This document shows positions 44,051 to 53,653 of a DNA stretch of 64,000 nt, one piece after another. Under the pieces are notes generated by a model. The model saw nothing but the letters and a program-made list of their open reading frames with translations, did no database searches and was not told the DNA's origin. Position 1 is the first letter of the stretch. The number at the start of each line of letters is the position of its first letter. Position numbers and translations under genes: made by a program. The DNA is from Paracoccus bogoriensis (lineage in GTDB: Bacteria > Pseudomonadota > Alphaproteobacteria > Rhodobacterales > Rhodobacteraceae). Location: positions 1 to 64,000 of the forward strand of contig NZ_JAHYSR010000004.1 in assembly GCF_019431455.1 (NCBI RefSeq), given 5' to 3'.

Positions 44051-45670
44051 ATGGCACAACGCAAGACCTATGCCGAACTGCGCGCCGAGGTTCTGGCCCG
44101 CTACCCCTCGGGTCAGACGCCTGGCGGCGTCACCGTGGACGACATCGTCCAGCTCAAGCTGCAGAACACGTTCGACACGCATCTGGATGTCGCGCGCGCC
44201 ATGGCCAAGGTCATGCGCGAGGACATGGCCGCCTACGACGCCGATCCGTCGCTGTCCACGCAATCGCTCGGTTGCTGGTCGGGCTTCCACGCTCAGCAGA
44301 TGATCAAGTCGGTCAAGCGCCTGCGCGGCACGACCAAGCGTGTCTATGTCTATCTTTCGGGCTGGATGGTGGCGGGCCTGCGTAACCGCTGGGGCCATCT
44401 GCCGGACCAGTCGATGCATGAAAAAACCGCTGTCGCCGACCTGATCCAGGAAATCTATACCTCGCTGCGTCAGGCCGACGAGGTCGCGATCAACGACCTG
44501 TTCAAGGATCTCAGGAAGGCGCGCGATGCCGGCGATTCCGCCGCCGAAAAGGCTGCGATCGCGGCGATCGACAACTTTGAAACCCATGTCGTTCCGATCA
44601 TCGCCGATATCGACGCGGGCTTCGGCAACGAGCACGCGACCTATCTGCTGGCCAAGGAACTCATCAAGGCCGGCGCCTGCTGCCTTCAGATCGAGAACCA
44701 GGTGTCTGACGCCAAGCAATGCGGCCACCAGGACGGCAAGGTCACGGTCCCGCGGGAAGACTTCATCGAGAAGCTGCGCGCCTGCCGCCTGGCCTTCGAG
44801 GAACTGGGAGTCGATGATGGCGTCATCGTTGCGCGCACCGACAGCCTGGGCGCGGGCCTGACCCAGAAGATCCCGGTCAGCCAGCAGCCGGGCGATCTGG
44901 CGGCGGAATACATCAAGTGGCTCAGGACCGAGCCGATCACCGATGCGAACCCGATGAAGGAAGGCGAGATCGCGCTGTTCCAGGACGGCCGGTTCGTGCG
45001 CCCGGCGCGCCTGCCGAATGGGCTGTTCCTCTTCCAGGAAGGGTCGGGTCGCGCCCGCGTGGTCGAGGACTGCATCGCCTCGCTGACCCAGGGCGGCGCG
45101 GACCTGCTGTGGATCGAGACCGACACGCCCAACGTGGACGAGATCGCCGGCATGGTGAACGATATCCGCAAGGTCGTGCCGAACGCCAAGCTGACCTATA
45201 ACAACTCGCCCAGCTTCAACTGGACGCTGAACCTGCGCAAGCAAGTCCGCGATCAGTGGATCGCCGAGGGCAAGATCAGCGAAACCGACTATCCCGCAGG
45301 CAGCGAGCTGATGAAGCCGGAATTCGACCAGACCGATCTGGGCCGCGAGGCCGATGACCGTCTGCGCCGCTTCCAGACCGACATTTCGACCCGTGCGGGG
45401 GTGTTCCACAACCTGATCACGCTGCCGACCTTCCACCTGACCGCGAAATCGGTGGACGAATTGTCGCGCGGTTACTTCGGCGAGGACAAGATGCTGGCCT
45501 ATGTCGCCACCGTGCAGCGCGAAGAGATCCGTCGCGGCATCTCGGCGGTCAAGCACCAGCACGAGGTCGGCTCGGATCTGGGCGACACCTTCAAGGAGAT
45601 GGTCGCAGGCGAGCGCGCATTGAAGGCAGGCGGCCAGGCCAACACGATGAACCAGTTCGCCGCCGAGTGA
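44051..45670 (+). CDS. aceA: isocitrate lyase
   Basis: The 539-residue enzyme splits isocitrate to succinate and glyoxylate, the first step of the glyoxylate cycle for growth on acetate. The catalytic loop is present as KQCGHQ (the usual KKCGH has its second Lys replaced by Gln, as in the longer AceA group). Metal-site region IIADIDAGFGNEHAT is seen. The gene faces the RamB-like regulator across a 320-bp control region. Malate synthase is not in this window. Confidence 0.96.
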   Translation: MAQRKTYAELRAEVLARYPSGQTPGGVTVDDIVQLKLQNTFDTHLDVARAMAKVMREDMAAYDADPSLSTQSLGCWSGFHAQQMIKSVKRLRGTTKRVYVYLSGWMVAGLRNRWGHLPDQSMHEKTAVADLIQEIYTSLRQADEVAINDLFKDLRKARDAGDSAAEKAAIAAIDNFETHVVPIIADIDAGFGNEHATYLLAKELIKAGACCLQIENQVSDAKQCGHQDGKVTVPREDFIEKLRACRLAFEELGVDDGVIVARTDSLGAGLTQKIPVSQQPGDLAAEYIKWLRTEPITDANPMKEGEIALFQDGRFVRPARLPNGLFLFQEGSGRARVVEDCIASLTQGGADLLWIETDTPNVDEIAGMVNDIRKVVPNAKLTYNNSPSFNWTLNLRKQVRDQWIAEGKISETDYPAGSELMKPEFDQTDLGREADDRLRRFQTDISTRAGVFHNLITLPTFHLTAKSVDELSRGYFGEDKMLAYVATVQREEIRRGISAVKHQHEVGSDLGDTFKEMVAGERALKAGGQANTMNQFAAE

Positions 45671-45688
45671 TTGGCTGTCGGACCGGCC

Positions 45689-45713
45689 TCCCGGCCCGCA
45701 TGACGGGCCGGGA
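45689..45713 (+). repeat. hairpin after aceA
   Basis: TCCCGGCCCG (45689-45698) and CGGGCCGGGA (45704-45713) form a perfect 10-bp stem with loop CATGA. There is no T-run. It may stabilise the aceA mRNA before the small downstream gene. Confidence 0.6.
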
Positions 45714-45745
45714 AACGACGGAACCGTTGATCCAGGGAGGATAAC

Positions 45746-45976
45746 ATGAACGAGAACACCGAATTCCAGCGCATCGAACGCCCCGAGACAGACGCACAGA
45801 CCCGCGCGATCCACCGCGTCGCCGATGCCGTCCATCGTGTGAACGAGGCCGTCCAGCGCGCCGTGGCCGAGGGCATCTCGGTCGAATTGGTCCGCGTTTC
45901 GCGCCATCACAACGGCGCTGGTGCCTGGGGCGACCAGATCGTTCCGACCATCCGCAATGTCTCGCAGGACGCGTGA
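45746..45976 (+). CDS. small conserved protein of unknown function downstream of aceA
   Basis: The 76-residue acidic-to-neutral protein begins MNENTEFQRIERPETD and ends with GDQIVPTIRNVSQDA. It has no signal peptide, membrane helix or cysteine. A central amphipathic helix is likely (TRAIHRVADAVHRVNEAVQ). ATG 45746 has CAGGGAGGA upstream, so it is surely translated. It shares a transcript with aceA and ends just before a strong terminator. I believe similar small genes follow aceA in related genomes, but I cannot verify this; no function is known to me. Confidence 0.8.
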   Translation: MNENTEFQRIERPETDAQTRAIHRVADAVHRVNEAVQRAVAEGISVELVRVSRHHNGAGAWGDQIVPTIRNVSQDA

Positions 45977-46027
45977 TTGCGTGACCGGATGCGTCACCAT
46001 CCGGGCGACACTCGACCACTGCGACAG

Positions 46028-46076
46028 CGCCCGGTCCCCATCCGCCCGAAAAGGGTAGCGGGGACCGGGCGATTTT
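46028..46076 (+). terminator. intrinsic terminator of the aceA operon
   Basis: CGCCCGGTCCCC (46028-46039) pairs perfectly with GGGGACCGGGCG (46060-46071), followed by ATTTTC. The 12-bp stem with a 20-nt loop and short T-run ends plus-strand transcription before the convergent galactose genes. Confidence 0.8.
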
Positions 46077-46090
46077 CGCCGTGTTCGCGC

Positions 46091-46936
46091 TTAGCCGATG
46101 ATGACGCGATGTTCGGCCTGGCCGGCCGCCTCCGTCGTGACGGCAAAGGTCATACCGTCCTCGGGGCGCGGCTTCTTCAGATCCACGCGCGCCGAAGTCG
46201 CATGAAGCGTCCTCAGACCGGCCCCGCCGAAGGCCGGACACGAGATCTGGCTTGCGGGGAAGGCAAGCGCACGGATGAAACGGCCATGGGCATCATAGCA
46301 GGCCACGCGCGAGGCGCCCCATTGCGCCGACCACAAACGGCCCTCTGCGTCGATCACCGCGCCGTCCGGGTTCAGCCCCTCGGCTCTCAGGTCGATGAAG
46401 GGCAGCGGCTCGGAAATCGGCCAGCCCTCTTCATCCAGCATGACGCGCCGGATGATGCCTTCGGCCGTATCGGCGAAATGCGCCTTGTGCCCGTCGGGCG
46501 AGAAACAGATTGCGTTCGTGATCGTGATGCCTCCGAACAGCCGCCGCAGCTCGCCCCGGTAATAGCGCCAGATCGAGCCCGCGCCCGGTTCGGCATTCAG
46601 CCCCATCGTGCCGATCCAGAACCCGCCCTGCGGATCGGCGCGCCCGTCATTGCTGCGCGTGACGGGGTTGTCGGCCTCCAGCGCGACCAGATCGCGGCGG
46701 CTGCCGTCGCGCAGGTCGAACAGGATCAGCGCGCGCGACGAGGCGACGACCAGCCGGTCGCGGTCCACGATCCCCGCCGCCGAGACATGATCGGGGAAAT
46801 CCCAGACCTGCAAGGCGCCGCCTGGCGCCTTCATGTGCAGACGCTTTTCCAGAATGTCGAACCAGATCAGCGCGCCGCGATCGCCGTGCCACAAGGCGCC
46901 CTCGCCCAGGGTGCAGGTCGTGTCGTCGAAGATCAT
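46091..46936 (-). CDS. SMP-30/gluconolactonase-like protein, probable galactonolactonase
   Basis: The 281-residue six-bladed propeller has family metal-site motifs LGEGALWH near the N-terminus, [17 protein letters not shown], and [15 protein letters not shown]. It should hydrolyse the galactonolactone formed by galactose dehydrogenase to galactonate. Its start overlaps dgoA by 4 bp (ATGA), so it is the last gene of the minus-strand galactoside operon. Arabinono- or gluconolactonase activity is also possible. Confidence 0.87.
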   Translation of the reverse strand: MIFDDTTCTLGEGALWHGDRGALIWFDILEKRLHMKAPGGALQVWDFPDHVSAAGIVDRDRLVVASSRALILFDLRDGSRRDLVALEADNPVTRSNDGRADPQGGFWIGTMGLNAEPGAGSIWRYYRGELRRLFGGITITNAICFSPDGHKAHFADTAEGIIRRVMLDEEGWPISEPLPFIDLRAEGLNPDGAVIDAEGRLWSAQWGASRVACYDAHGRFIRALAFPASQISCPAFGGAGLRTLHATSARVDLKKPRPEDGMTFAVTTEAAGQAEHRVIIG

Positions 46937-47553
46937 GCCATCATTCCCTTGCCCGAGGCCCGGTCGAACGCTTCGACCAAAGCCCGCGCCTTCGCCGCGA
47001 CCGTCGCGGCATCGTCTCCCTGCTTGTAGAGCGCGCTGCCGATTCCGAATCCCGCCGCGCCGGATTGCCACCATTGGCCCATATTCTGCGCCGAGACGCC
47101 ACCCACCGCGAACAGCGCCGTCCCTCTCGGCAGGACTGCGCGCATGGCGCGCAGCCCCTCGGGGCCGATCAGCTCGCCCGGAAACAGCTTCAGTCCGGTG
47201 GCGCCCGCATCCAGCGCGGCAAAGGCCTCGGTCGGGGTCATCACGCCCGGCCAGCTTTCCATGCCCGCCGCAACGCTGGCCCTGATGACCGAGGGGTTGC
47301 AATTGGGTGACACAATCAGACGCGCGCCGATCGCGGCCAGCGCCTCGACCTCCGAGACGCGCAGGACGGTGCCCGCGCCGATCAGCGCCCGGTCGCCGAA
47401 GGCGCGCAGCATGGCGGCGATGCTCTCCATCGCGGCAGGCGAGTTCAACGGCACTTCCAGCCGGGCGATCCCGGCTTCGATGAGGGTCTTGGCGATGGGC
47501 AGGGCCTCGGGCGGGGTGATCCCGCGCAGAATGGCGATCAGGGGGCGGCTCAT
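46933..47553 (-). CDS. dgoA: 2-dehydro-3-deoxy-6-phosphogalactonate aldolase
   Basis: The 206-residue class I KDPG/KDPGal aldolase cleaves KDPGal to pyruvate and glyceraldehyde 3-phosphate. The Schiff-base lysine lies in [11 protein letters not shown], the catalytic Glu in RLEVPLNSP, and phosphate binding in [11 protein letters not shown]. The IAILRGI N-terminus is typical of the family. It overlaps dgoK and the SMP-30 gene, so translation is coupled. Confidence 0.94.
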   Translation of the reverse strand: MSRPLIAILRGITPPEALPIAKTLIEAGIARLEVPLNSPAAMESIAAMLRAFGDRALIGAGTVLRVSEVEALAAIGARLIVSPNCNPSVIRASVAAGMESWPGVMTPTEAFAALDAGATGLKLFPGELIGPEGLRAMRAVLPRGTALFAVGGVSAQNMGQWWQSGAAGFGIGSALYKQGDDAATVAAKARALVEAFDRASGKGMMA

Positions 47554-48437
47554 GTGGTGACCTTCAATTCCTTGCGTGCGGCGTTCAGCCCGGCCAGGGT
47601 CGCATCCTCGGCCGCGACCTGTGTGACAGGCGCGCCCTGCGCCCGCAGCGCCTGCGCGTAAAGCGCCGACAGAGCGGGTGCGCCGATGATCGTGACCTGA
47701 TGGCCCAGCCACCAGGGTTTCGCGGCGGCCAGTTCCCAGCCGATCAGCGTGCCCGACAACCGCGCCCGCGCGACGGAGGGGTCAAGCCCCGCCAGCAACG
47801 TTTCGGCCCGGATCTGGAAGAGGCCCGCATAGCCCTGAGCGGGGCGCATCATGGCCTCATCGACGGCCGCTGCAAAGACGGCCGGATCGCATTCCTTGCC
47901 TGCCAGCGAATGGCGCAGCACCGATTTCCCCGATAGCAGACCGAACAGTTCGCCCGTCAGGAAGGTCTTGAAGTGGCAGATCTCTCCCGCCGAGATGCGA
48001 ACCCATTTGCTGTGCGTTCCGGGCAGGCAGGCAATGCCGTCGAAATCGGGATGCACCGCCAGAAGGCCCGCAATCTGCGTTTCCTCGCCGCGCATCACAT
48101 CGGCGGGTTGGTCCTGCCGGACGCCGCAGATGATGTGAACAGGCCGGCCCGCGCCGGGGGCCTCGACCATGCGGGGGCGGGCGGCGCAGGGAACCGGCGC
48201 ATAGGGCGCCTCGATCCAGCCCTGGCGCGAGCCGACCATGCCGCAGGCGATGACCGGCACATCAGGCCAGCCCTGCGTTGCCTGCGCCAGGACAGGCGCA
48301 AAGGCGTCGGGTGCCAGCCCCGCCATGCCCTGATCGGACTCGCGCCGTTCGACGACCCGATCCCCCGCCATCGCCCAGAGCCGCAGATTGGTCGTGCCCC
48401 AATCCGCCGCAATCCAGTCCATGCTCTGATCGGTCAC
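47550..48437 (-). CDS. dgoK: 2-dehydro-3-deoxygalactonokinase
   Basis: The 295-residue kinase phosphorylates KDGal at O6 with ATP. The ASKHA-type ATP site shows as [13 protein letters not shown], and [11 protein letters not shown] is the family substrate motif. I chose GTG 48437 because AGGAG stands 7 nt upstream and it overlaps the galactosidase stop (GTGA); the next ATG (48422) is farther from the ribosome binding site. It is upstream of dgoA. Confidence 0.93.
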   Translation of the reverse strand: MTDQSMDWIAADWGTTNLRLWAMAGDRVVERRESDQGMAGLAPDAFAPVLAQATQGWPDVPVIACGMVGSRQGWIEAPYAPVPCAARPRMVEAPGAGRPVHIICGVRQDQPADVMRGEETQIAGLLAVHPDFDGIACLPGTHSKWVRISAGEICHFKTFLTGELFGLLSGKSVLRHSLAGKECDPAVFAAAVDEAMMRPAQGYAGLFQIRAETLLAGLDPSVARARLSGTLIGWELAAAKPWWLGHQVTIIGAPALSALYAQALRAQGAPVTQVAAEDATLAGLNAARKELKVTT

Positions 48438-50476
48438 AGGCGCTCTCCTTCGATGACGGCGATGGTCTGGGGGAAGGCGGGCGGCAGCGCAAGCCCCTGC
48501 GCCATCAGGCTGGCACCCTCCAGCACGACCTCGCCGCGCGTGATCGCCGTGACCGAGGCGGGATGCCCGCGCGGGCGTTCGATCATCCGCAGCCGGTAGC
48601 GGGCGGCTGGGTCCAGCGCGGTCAGCCGCAGAGGCGGGGGTTGCAGGGCGGTCTGCGTCTCGATCTGGGCGGCGAAGATCACCAGCCGCGATCCGTCGGC
48701 GGCCAGCTGCATCTCGGCCAGGGCACCGGCCGGCCGGTCGAGGCGCCAGATGTCGCCCGCCATCATCCAGCCGCGATTGGCCTTCCACCAGGCGGTGACG
48801 CGGGTCAGGGTCTGGGCCTCGGCCTCGGTCAGTTCGCGCGGGTCCATCTCGAAGCCCATATGGCGCTGCGCTGCCGTCCAGGCTCGTAGCGTCATCGGCA
48901 GAACCCGCCCCGAGGTGTGGCATTCGCGCGGCCCGACATGGCTGCCGGTCGCGCAGGCGGGCAGAAGGCAGGCGGCGTGATGCTGGATGCGCAGCCGTTC
49001 CAGCGCGTCATTGCTGTCGGACAGCCAGACCCGGGCGCATCGCCCCAGGATTCCCGCGTCGATGCGGCCCCCGCCCGAGGCGCAGCTTTCCCATTCGACA
49101 GCCGGATGCGCCGCCCGCAGCCGGTCAAGCAGCGCATAGACGCCCCGCGTCTGCGCAGCATCGGGCCAGGGCGTCAGCCGGTTATGGTCCCATTTGACGT
49201 GGTCGATGTCCCATGCCGACAGGATCGCGCTGATCCGGTCGAACAGATAATCGCGCACATCCTGCCGCGACAGGTCCAGATGCAACTGATTGCGGCCCCG
49301 GATCTGATCGGCCGGACCCAGCACCCAATCGGGATGGGCGCGATAGAGGGCGCTGTTTTCGTTGACCATCTCGGGCTCGAACCACAGGCCGAACCGCATC
49401 CCCAACGCCTGAACCTTGTCGATCAGCGGCCCGAATCCCTGCGGATGCTTGTGCGGGTCGATCACCCAATCGCCAAGCGAGGACGTGTCGTCGTCGCGCT
49501 GCCCGAACCAGCCATCGTCCAGCACGAAGCGTTCCGCGCCAAGCGCTGCGGCGCGTTCGGCGATCTGGGCCAGTTCGTCGGCATCGTGGCGGAAATAGAT
49601 CGCCTCCCACCCGTTGTAATGGACCGGGCGCGGCTGGCGCGCGGGGGGCAGGCGGTCGCGGATCGCGCGCTGAAAGGGGACCGAGACGCTGTTGAGGCCC
49701 TGATCGCCGCGCGCCAGCCAGATCTCGGCGGTGGCGAAATCCGTTCCGGGGGCGCGTTCGGAGCCTGCGCAATGGCCCAGCTGGATCTGGCGGCGGCCCT
49801 CGGGCAGGGTCTCGACCAGCATCCGGTGGCCGCCCGACCAGCCGTAATGCAGGGCGAAAGCCTCTCCGACGGTGTTGGTGGTGCCGCGCGCGGTCAGCCA
49901 CAGATGCGGCGGATGTTCATGACCCGACCGGCCGGTGCGCGCATCGCGCAGCCGCGCGCCGTGATCCAGCGCGGTGGTCACGGGCTGGAACTCGCGCGTC
50001 CAGCGGCCTGCCATTTCGGTCAGGTGCGACAAGTGCGGAGGAACGGGCAGGGCCAGTGCCAGATGATGCAGCGTCAAGGGCGCGTCCGAGGTCAGCCGCG
50101 CCGACAGCGCGATCAGCCCGTGATCCATCGCGCGGGCAATGATGTCCAGCCTCAGGCCGGGCGCTGTGTGGCGCAGAATCAGCGCCTCGCCCCAATCGGC
50201 GCCCTCGAAGCGCCATTCCGGTTCCAGCGGCGCGCCGTCACGATAGGCGACCAGCCCGGGCTGGCCCGGAAAGCTGCGCCGCGCCTCGGGGATCAGGGAC
50301 AAAGGCGGCAGCGCGTCCAGCATCCCGCCGGTGATGCCGCCCGCGCCTGCCGCGACCAGCGCGTCAAGGTCGGTGTCGAGGGCCAGGGGCGCGCCCCAGT
50401 AATGGCAGCAGGTCATGCCGCCATCGCTGCCCAGAACCAGCGTTTGCGCCGCCGTGTCGATGCGCCAGAGGGTCAT
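48434..50476 (-). CDS. alpha-galactosidase (GH36)
   Basis: The 680-residue enzyme releases galactose from alpha-galactosides such as melibiose or raffinose. GH36 hallmarks are the nucleophile Asp in HVKWDHNR, the acid/base Asp in SDSNDALERL, the CASGGGRIDAGIL loop, and FVLDDGWFGQRDDD. No signal peptide is seen, so it acts in the cytoplasm after import. It overlaps the permease gene by 4 bp (ATGA). Confidence 0.93.
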   Translation of the reverse strand: MTLWRIDTAAQTLVLGSDGGMTCCHYWGAPLALDTDLDALVAAGAGGITGGMLDALPPLSLIPEARRSFPGQPGLVAYRDGAPLEPEWRFEGADWGEALILRHTAPGLRLDIIARAMDHGLIALSARLTSDAPLTLHHLALALPVPPHLSHLTEMAGRWTREFQPVTTALDHGARLRDARTGRSGHEHPPHLWLTARGTTNTVGEAFALHYGWSGGHRMLVETLPEGRRQIQLGHCAGSERAPGTDFATAEIWLARGDQGLNSVSVPFQRAIRDRLPPARQPRPVHYNGWEAIYFRHDADELAQIAERAAALGAERFVLDDGWFGQRDDDTSSLGDWVIDPHKHPQGFGPLIDKVQALGMRFGLWFEPEMVNENSALYRAHPDWVLGPADQIRGRNQLHLDLSRQDVRDYLFDRISAILSAWDIDHVKWDHNRLTPWPDAAQTRGVYALLDRLRAAHPAVEWESCASGGGRIDAGILGRCARVWLSDSNDALERLRIQHHAACLLPACATGSHVGPRECHTSGRVLPMTLRAWTAAQRHMGFEMDPRELTEAEAQTLTRVTAWWKANRGWMMAGDIWRLDRPAGALAEMQLAADGSRLVIFAAQIETQTALQPPPLRLTALDPAARYRLRMIERPRGHPASVTAITRGEVVLEGASLMAQGLALPPAFPQTIAVIEGERL

Positions 50477-51318
50477 TTCACGGCCCCAAGCGTCAGACCG
50501 GCGATGAAATGCCGCTGCATCAGGAAGAACATCAGCACCGGCGGCAGCGCGGCCAGGATCGAGCCGGCGCTGACCAGATGCCAGGCTGCGATCCATTGCC
50601 CGTTCAGGCTGTTCAGCCCCGCCGTGACCGGCTGCGTGCCCGCCCCTTGGGTCAGGACCATCGCCCAGAAGTAATCGTTCCAGACGAAGGTGAAGACCAG
50701 CACCGACAGCGCCGCAATGGCGGGCCGGACCAGGGGCAGGACGATATGCCGGAAGATCTGCCATTCGGTGACGCCCTCGACGCGGGCGGCCTCGATCAGC
50801 TCGCGCGGCAGGGCCTTGATGAAGTTGCGCATGAACAATGTGCAAAAGCCGGTCTGGAACGCGATGTGGAACAGCGCCAGTCCGGTGATCGTGTTGTAGA
50901 GACCCAGATTCACCGTCAGGTCGCGCACCGGCACCATGAGGATCTGGAACGGCACGAAATTGCCCGCGACGAACATGAAGAACACGACCAGCGACAGGCG
51001 GAACCTGTAAACCGCCAGCGCGAAGCCGGTCAGGCAGGACAGCGCCACCGCGCCGATGACCACCGGGATGGTGATGCGGAAGCTGTTCCACAGATATTGC
51101 GCGAGGGGCGAGTTGCGGAACACGTCGAGGTAATTCTCGAAAGCCAGCCTTGAGGGCATTCCGAAGTAATTGCCCTGCGCCAGGTCCGACGAGGGCCGGA
51201 TCGAGGTCATGGCGACGCCCATGAGCGGCAAGAGCCACAGGACAAGCATCACCGGCAGCGCCACGCGATACAGGCGCTGCGCGGTGGGTGACATGGTCTG
51301 GATGGGGCGAGGAAACAT
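50473..51318 (-). CDS. sugar ABC transporter permease, MalG type
   Basis: The 281-residue inner-membrane protein has six membrane helices and the EAA loop EAARVEGVTEWQIFRHIVLPL split around residues 174-194, which contacts the ATPase. It belongs to the CUT1 family. It follows the MalF-type gene by 4 bp. Substrate is inferred from context to be a galactoside. Confidence 0.92.
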   Translation of the reverse strand: MFPRPIQTMSPTAQRLYRVALPVMLVLWLLPLMGVAMTSIRPSSDLAQGNYFGMPSRLAFENYLDVFRNSPLAQYLWNSFRITIPVVIGAVALSCLTGFALAVYRFRLSLVVFFMFVAGNFVPFQILMVPVRDLTVNLGLYNTITGLALFHIAFQTGFCTLFMRNFIKALPRELIEAARVEGVTEWQIFRHIVLPLVRPAIAALSVLVFTFVWNDYFWAMVLTQGAGTQPVTAGLNSLNGQWIAAWHLVSAGSILAALPPVLMFFLMQRHFIAGLTLGAVK

Positions 51319-51322
51319 GGGG

Positions 51323-52240
51323 TTACAGCCCTTTCTCGTCGCGCCACATCTTCCAGATGAAGCCCGAGATGAAGATCATCATGATGCCGAACAGGACGAC
51401 GGCGATGGCCGCGCCGTAACCCATGCGATAGCCGTATTCGGACAGGGCCTGTTCATACATGTAATAGGACAGCACACGGCTGGACCCGAACGGCCCGCCC
51501 GAGGTCATGATGCTGACCAGATCGAAGCTGCGCAGCGCGCCGATCACCGTCACGACGACCGCGATGAAGGTCGCCGGACGCAGTTGCGGCAGCACCACAT
51601 GCCACAGCATCCGCCAGCCCTTGGCGCCGTCCAGACGCGCGGCCTCGATCTGGTCGGGCGCGACCGCGTTCAGGCCGGTCAGGTAGAGGATCATGCAATA
51701 GGCGATCTGCGGCCACAGACCCGCCGCGATGATGCCGTAGGTCACATAACGTTCGTCCGCCAGGATCGCCACGCCCGATCCCGTGATCCATTCGATCAGC
51801 GCATAGAACAGCCCGAAGCCCGGCGCGTAGAACCACGAGAAGATCAGGCCCACCACCACCTGGCTGATGACGAAGGGAAAGAAGAACAGCGACTTGTAGA
51901 TGCGGATGCCGCGCACCGTCTGATTCAGGAACAGCGCGATCATCAGCCCCAGCGGCACCGCCAGCATGTAAAGCACCAGCCAGATAACGTTGTTGCGCAG
52001 GCTGGTATAGAAGGCGTCGTCCCACCACAATTCGCTGTAATTGGCGGTGCCGATCCAGCGCATCTGACCCAGCCCGTCCCAGTCATGGAACGAGATCCAG
52101 ATCGACTGGACGATGGGGATGAGGACATAGACCGCGAACATCGCCATGCCCGGCGCCAGAAACAGCCAGGGTGTCAGGCTGCGGCGGCGCGAGCGCTTGC
52201 GCGGCGCGGTCGGCGCCTGTGGGTCGGGCAGGGCGGTCAT
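51323..52240 (-). CDS. sugar ABC transporter permease, MalF type
   Basis: The 305-residue protein has six membrane helices and the EAA loop IEAARLDGAKGWRMLWHVVLP (about 213-233). The N-terminus is basic (RKRSRRRSLTPWLF). With the MalG-type protein it makes the channel of the galactoside importer. ATG 52240 follows CCGGAG. It lies 72 bp after the binding-protein gene, with hairpins between. Confidence 0.92.
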   Translation of the reverse strand: MTALPDPQAPTAPRKRSRRRSLTPWLFLAPGMAMFAVYVLIPIVQSIWISFHDWDGLGQMRWIGTANYSELWWDDAFYTSLRNNVIWLVLYMLAVPLGLMIALFLNQTVRGIRIYKSLFFFPFVISQVVVGLIFSWFYAPGFGLFYALIEWITGSGVAILADERYVTYGIIAAGLWPQIAYCMILYLTGLNAVAPDQIEAARLDGAKGWRMLWHVVLPQLRPATFIAVVVTVIGALRSFDLVSIMTSGGPFGSSRVLSYYMYEQALSEYGYRMGYGAAIAVVLFGIMMIFISGFIWKMWRDEKGL

Positions 52241-52278
52241 GGCGCGCTCCGGTGACGGGATCGAAAACAGGTGGCGAA

Positions 52279-52324
52279 GCGGGCAAGGAGGCGCCCGCCC
52301 CGCAGGCCGCCGCTACTCGGCGGC
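52279..52324 (-). repeat. hairpins between the binding-protein and permease genes
   Basis: GCCGCCG (52306-52312) pairs with CGGCGGC (52318-52324) across the stop codon of the binding-protein gene. Just downstream in the transcript GCGGGC (52279-52284) pairs with GCCCGC (52293-52298). Neither has a T-run. They may lower expression of the permeases relative to the binding protein. Confidence 0.45.
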
Positions 52325-53554
52325 GGCGTAGATGCGCTGGCGCTGACGCTCCAGTCGTTCGAGGATCGTGTCCAGACGCTCGGGGCGGACCATGAATTCC
52401 TGGAAGCCCTCCATCGCGGCCTTGGCCATCTCGGCGGGGGCGTCGCGGTCGAAGAACTGCGCGATGCCGCCTTCGGCCGTGGACAGCAGCTCGAAGCCCG
52501 CCTGCAGGAAGGGATCGTCGCCGACGCTGGCTTCGGCGTTCACGGGCAATTGCCCCAGCGCCTCGTTGATCCGGGTCTGCACGTCGGGACGCGCGATATA
52601 GGCCAGGAACAGCTTGGCGTCATCGGGGTTCTTCGCGCCTGCCGGGATGTGCAGGGAATCGGTCGGCGCCTCCTCGGCGCGCGGAATGTCGGGGTTGATC
52701 GTCGGGAAGGCCATGAAGCCCAAAGTCTCGTCCGTCATGCCGCCATCGCGGAAGGCCGCGACCGCGAAATTGCCCATGACGTAATGCGCCGCACGGCCCT
52801 GAACGATATTGGCGACCGCATCCTGCCAGTCGATCGCGGCATGGTTCGCCGTCGTATAGGGCAGGATCTTTTCCCATTCGGCAAAGACCGCGCGCACGCT
52901 GTCATCGGTCCAGGGAATCTCCCCGTTCGTCAACTGCATGTGCCAGTCATAGCCGTTGGTGCGCAGCGAGAGGTAATCGAAGATCCCCGCCACCGGCCAC
53001 AGCGCCTTGGACCCTGTGGTCAGGCAGTCGATGCCGGCTTCCTGGAAGGCGGCGCAATTGGCGATGAAGCCTTCCCAGTCGGTCGCGGGTTCGACGCCTG
53101 CGGCGGCATAGGCTTCCTTGTTGTAGTAGATGCCCCATTGGTAATAGGTATAGGGCACGCCCCACTGCCTGTCGTCGAAGGTCATCGAGGACAGGGTCGA
53201 GCCAAGGCTGTCCTTCAACCCGTTTTCTTCCCAGACATCCGAGACATCCAGCAACTGGCCCGCATCGACAAAGGGCTTCATGCGGTTGCCCGCGAACCAG
53301 GTGATCAGATCGGGCGGATCGGCGGTCAGGAAGTTGCGGATCGCGGTCTTGAAGCCCTCGTGGTCGAAGGTGTTGATCTCGACCCGGATCTCGGGGTGCT
53401 CGGCCATGAAATCGGCGGCAAGCTGTTCGAACATCGCCCGCGGCGCGGGGTCGGATGCGTTGCTGTTGAAGGTCAGCACGCGCTGCTGGGCCATCGCGGG
53501 CGCCGCGCTGCACATCAGCGCCGCAAGCAGCAGACCCTTTCCGTGAAGTGCCAT
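52313..53554 (-). CDS. sugar ABC transporter substrate-binding protein
   Basis: The 413-residue family 1 extracellular solute-binding protein has a signal peptide (LLLAALMCSAAPAMA, cut before QQRVLTFNSN). It binds the sugar in the periplasm for the MalF/MalG pair. ATG 53554 is preceded by GGGAGGAAAGA; the ATG at 53578 is unlikely. It is the first gene of the minus-strand galactoside operon. Tandem operator-like repeats lie 18 bp upstream. Confidence 0.93.
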   Translation of the reverse strand: MALHGKGLLLAALMCSAAPAMAQQRVLTFNSNASDPAPRAMFEQLAADFMAEHPEIRVEINTFDHEGFKTAIRNFLTADPPDLITWFAGNRMKPFVDAGQLLDVSDVWEENGLKDSLGSTLSSMTFDDRQWGVPYTYYQWGIYYNKEAYAAAGVEPATDWEGFIANCAAFQEAGIDCLTTGSKALWPVAGIFDYLSLRTNGYDWHMQLTNGEIPWTDDSVRAVFAEWEKILPYTTANHAAIDWQDAVANIVQGRAAHYVMGNFAVAAFRDGGMTDETLGFMAFPTINPDIPRAEEAPTDSLHIPAGAKNPDDAKLFLAYIARPDVQTRINEALGQLPVNAEASVGDDPFLQAGFELLSTAEGGIAQFFDRDAPAEMAKAAMEGFQEFMVRPERLDTILERLERQRQRIYAAAE

Positions 53555-53571
53555 TCTTTCCTCCCTTGCGT

Positions 53572-53608
53572 GTTTCAAATAATGAAACCAGGTTTTGAAT
53601 ATTGAAAC
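53572..53608. promoter_or_regulatory. two tandem 17-bp operator-like sites between the galactoside operons
   Basis: GTTTCAAATAATGAAAC (53572-53588) is a perfect palindrome apart from its centre. GTTTTGAATATTGAAAC (53592-53608) is the same site with 14 of 17 bases identical. The starts are 20 bp apart, about two helical turns. They lie between the binding-protein gene and iclR, so an IclR dimer pair could control both directions. Confidence 0.7.
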
Positions 53609-53653
53609 TATGTGGCGAATCGCTTAGCCTGTCAACACGGTGGATGAGGAGGC

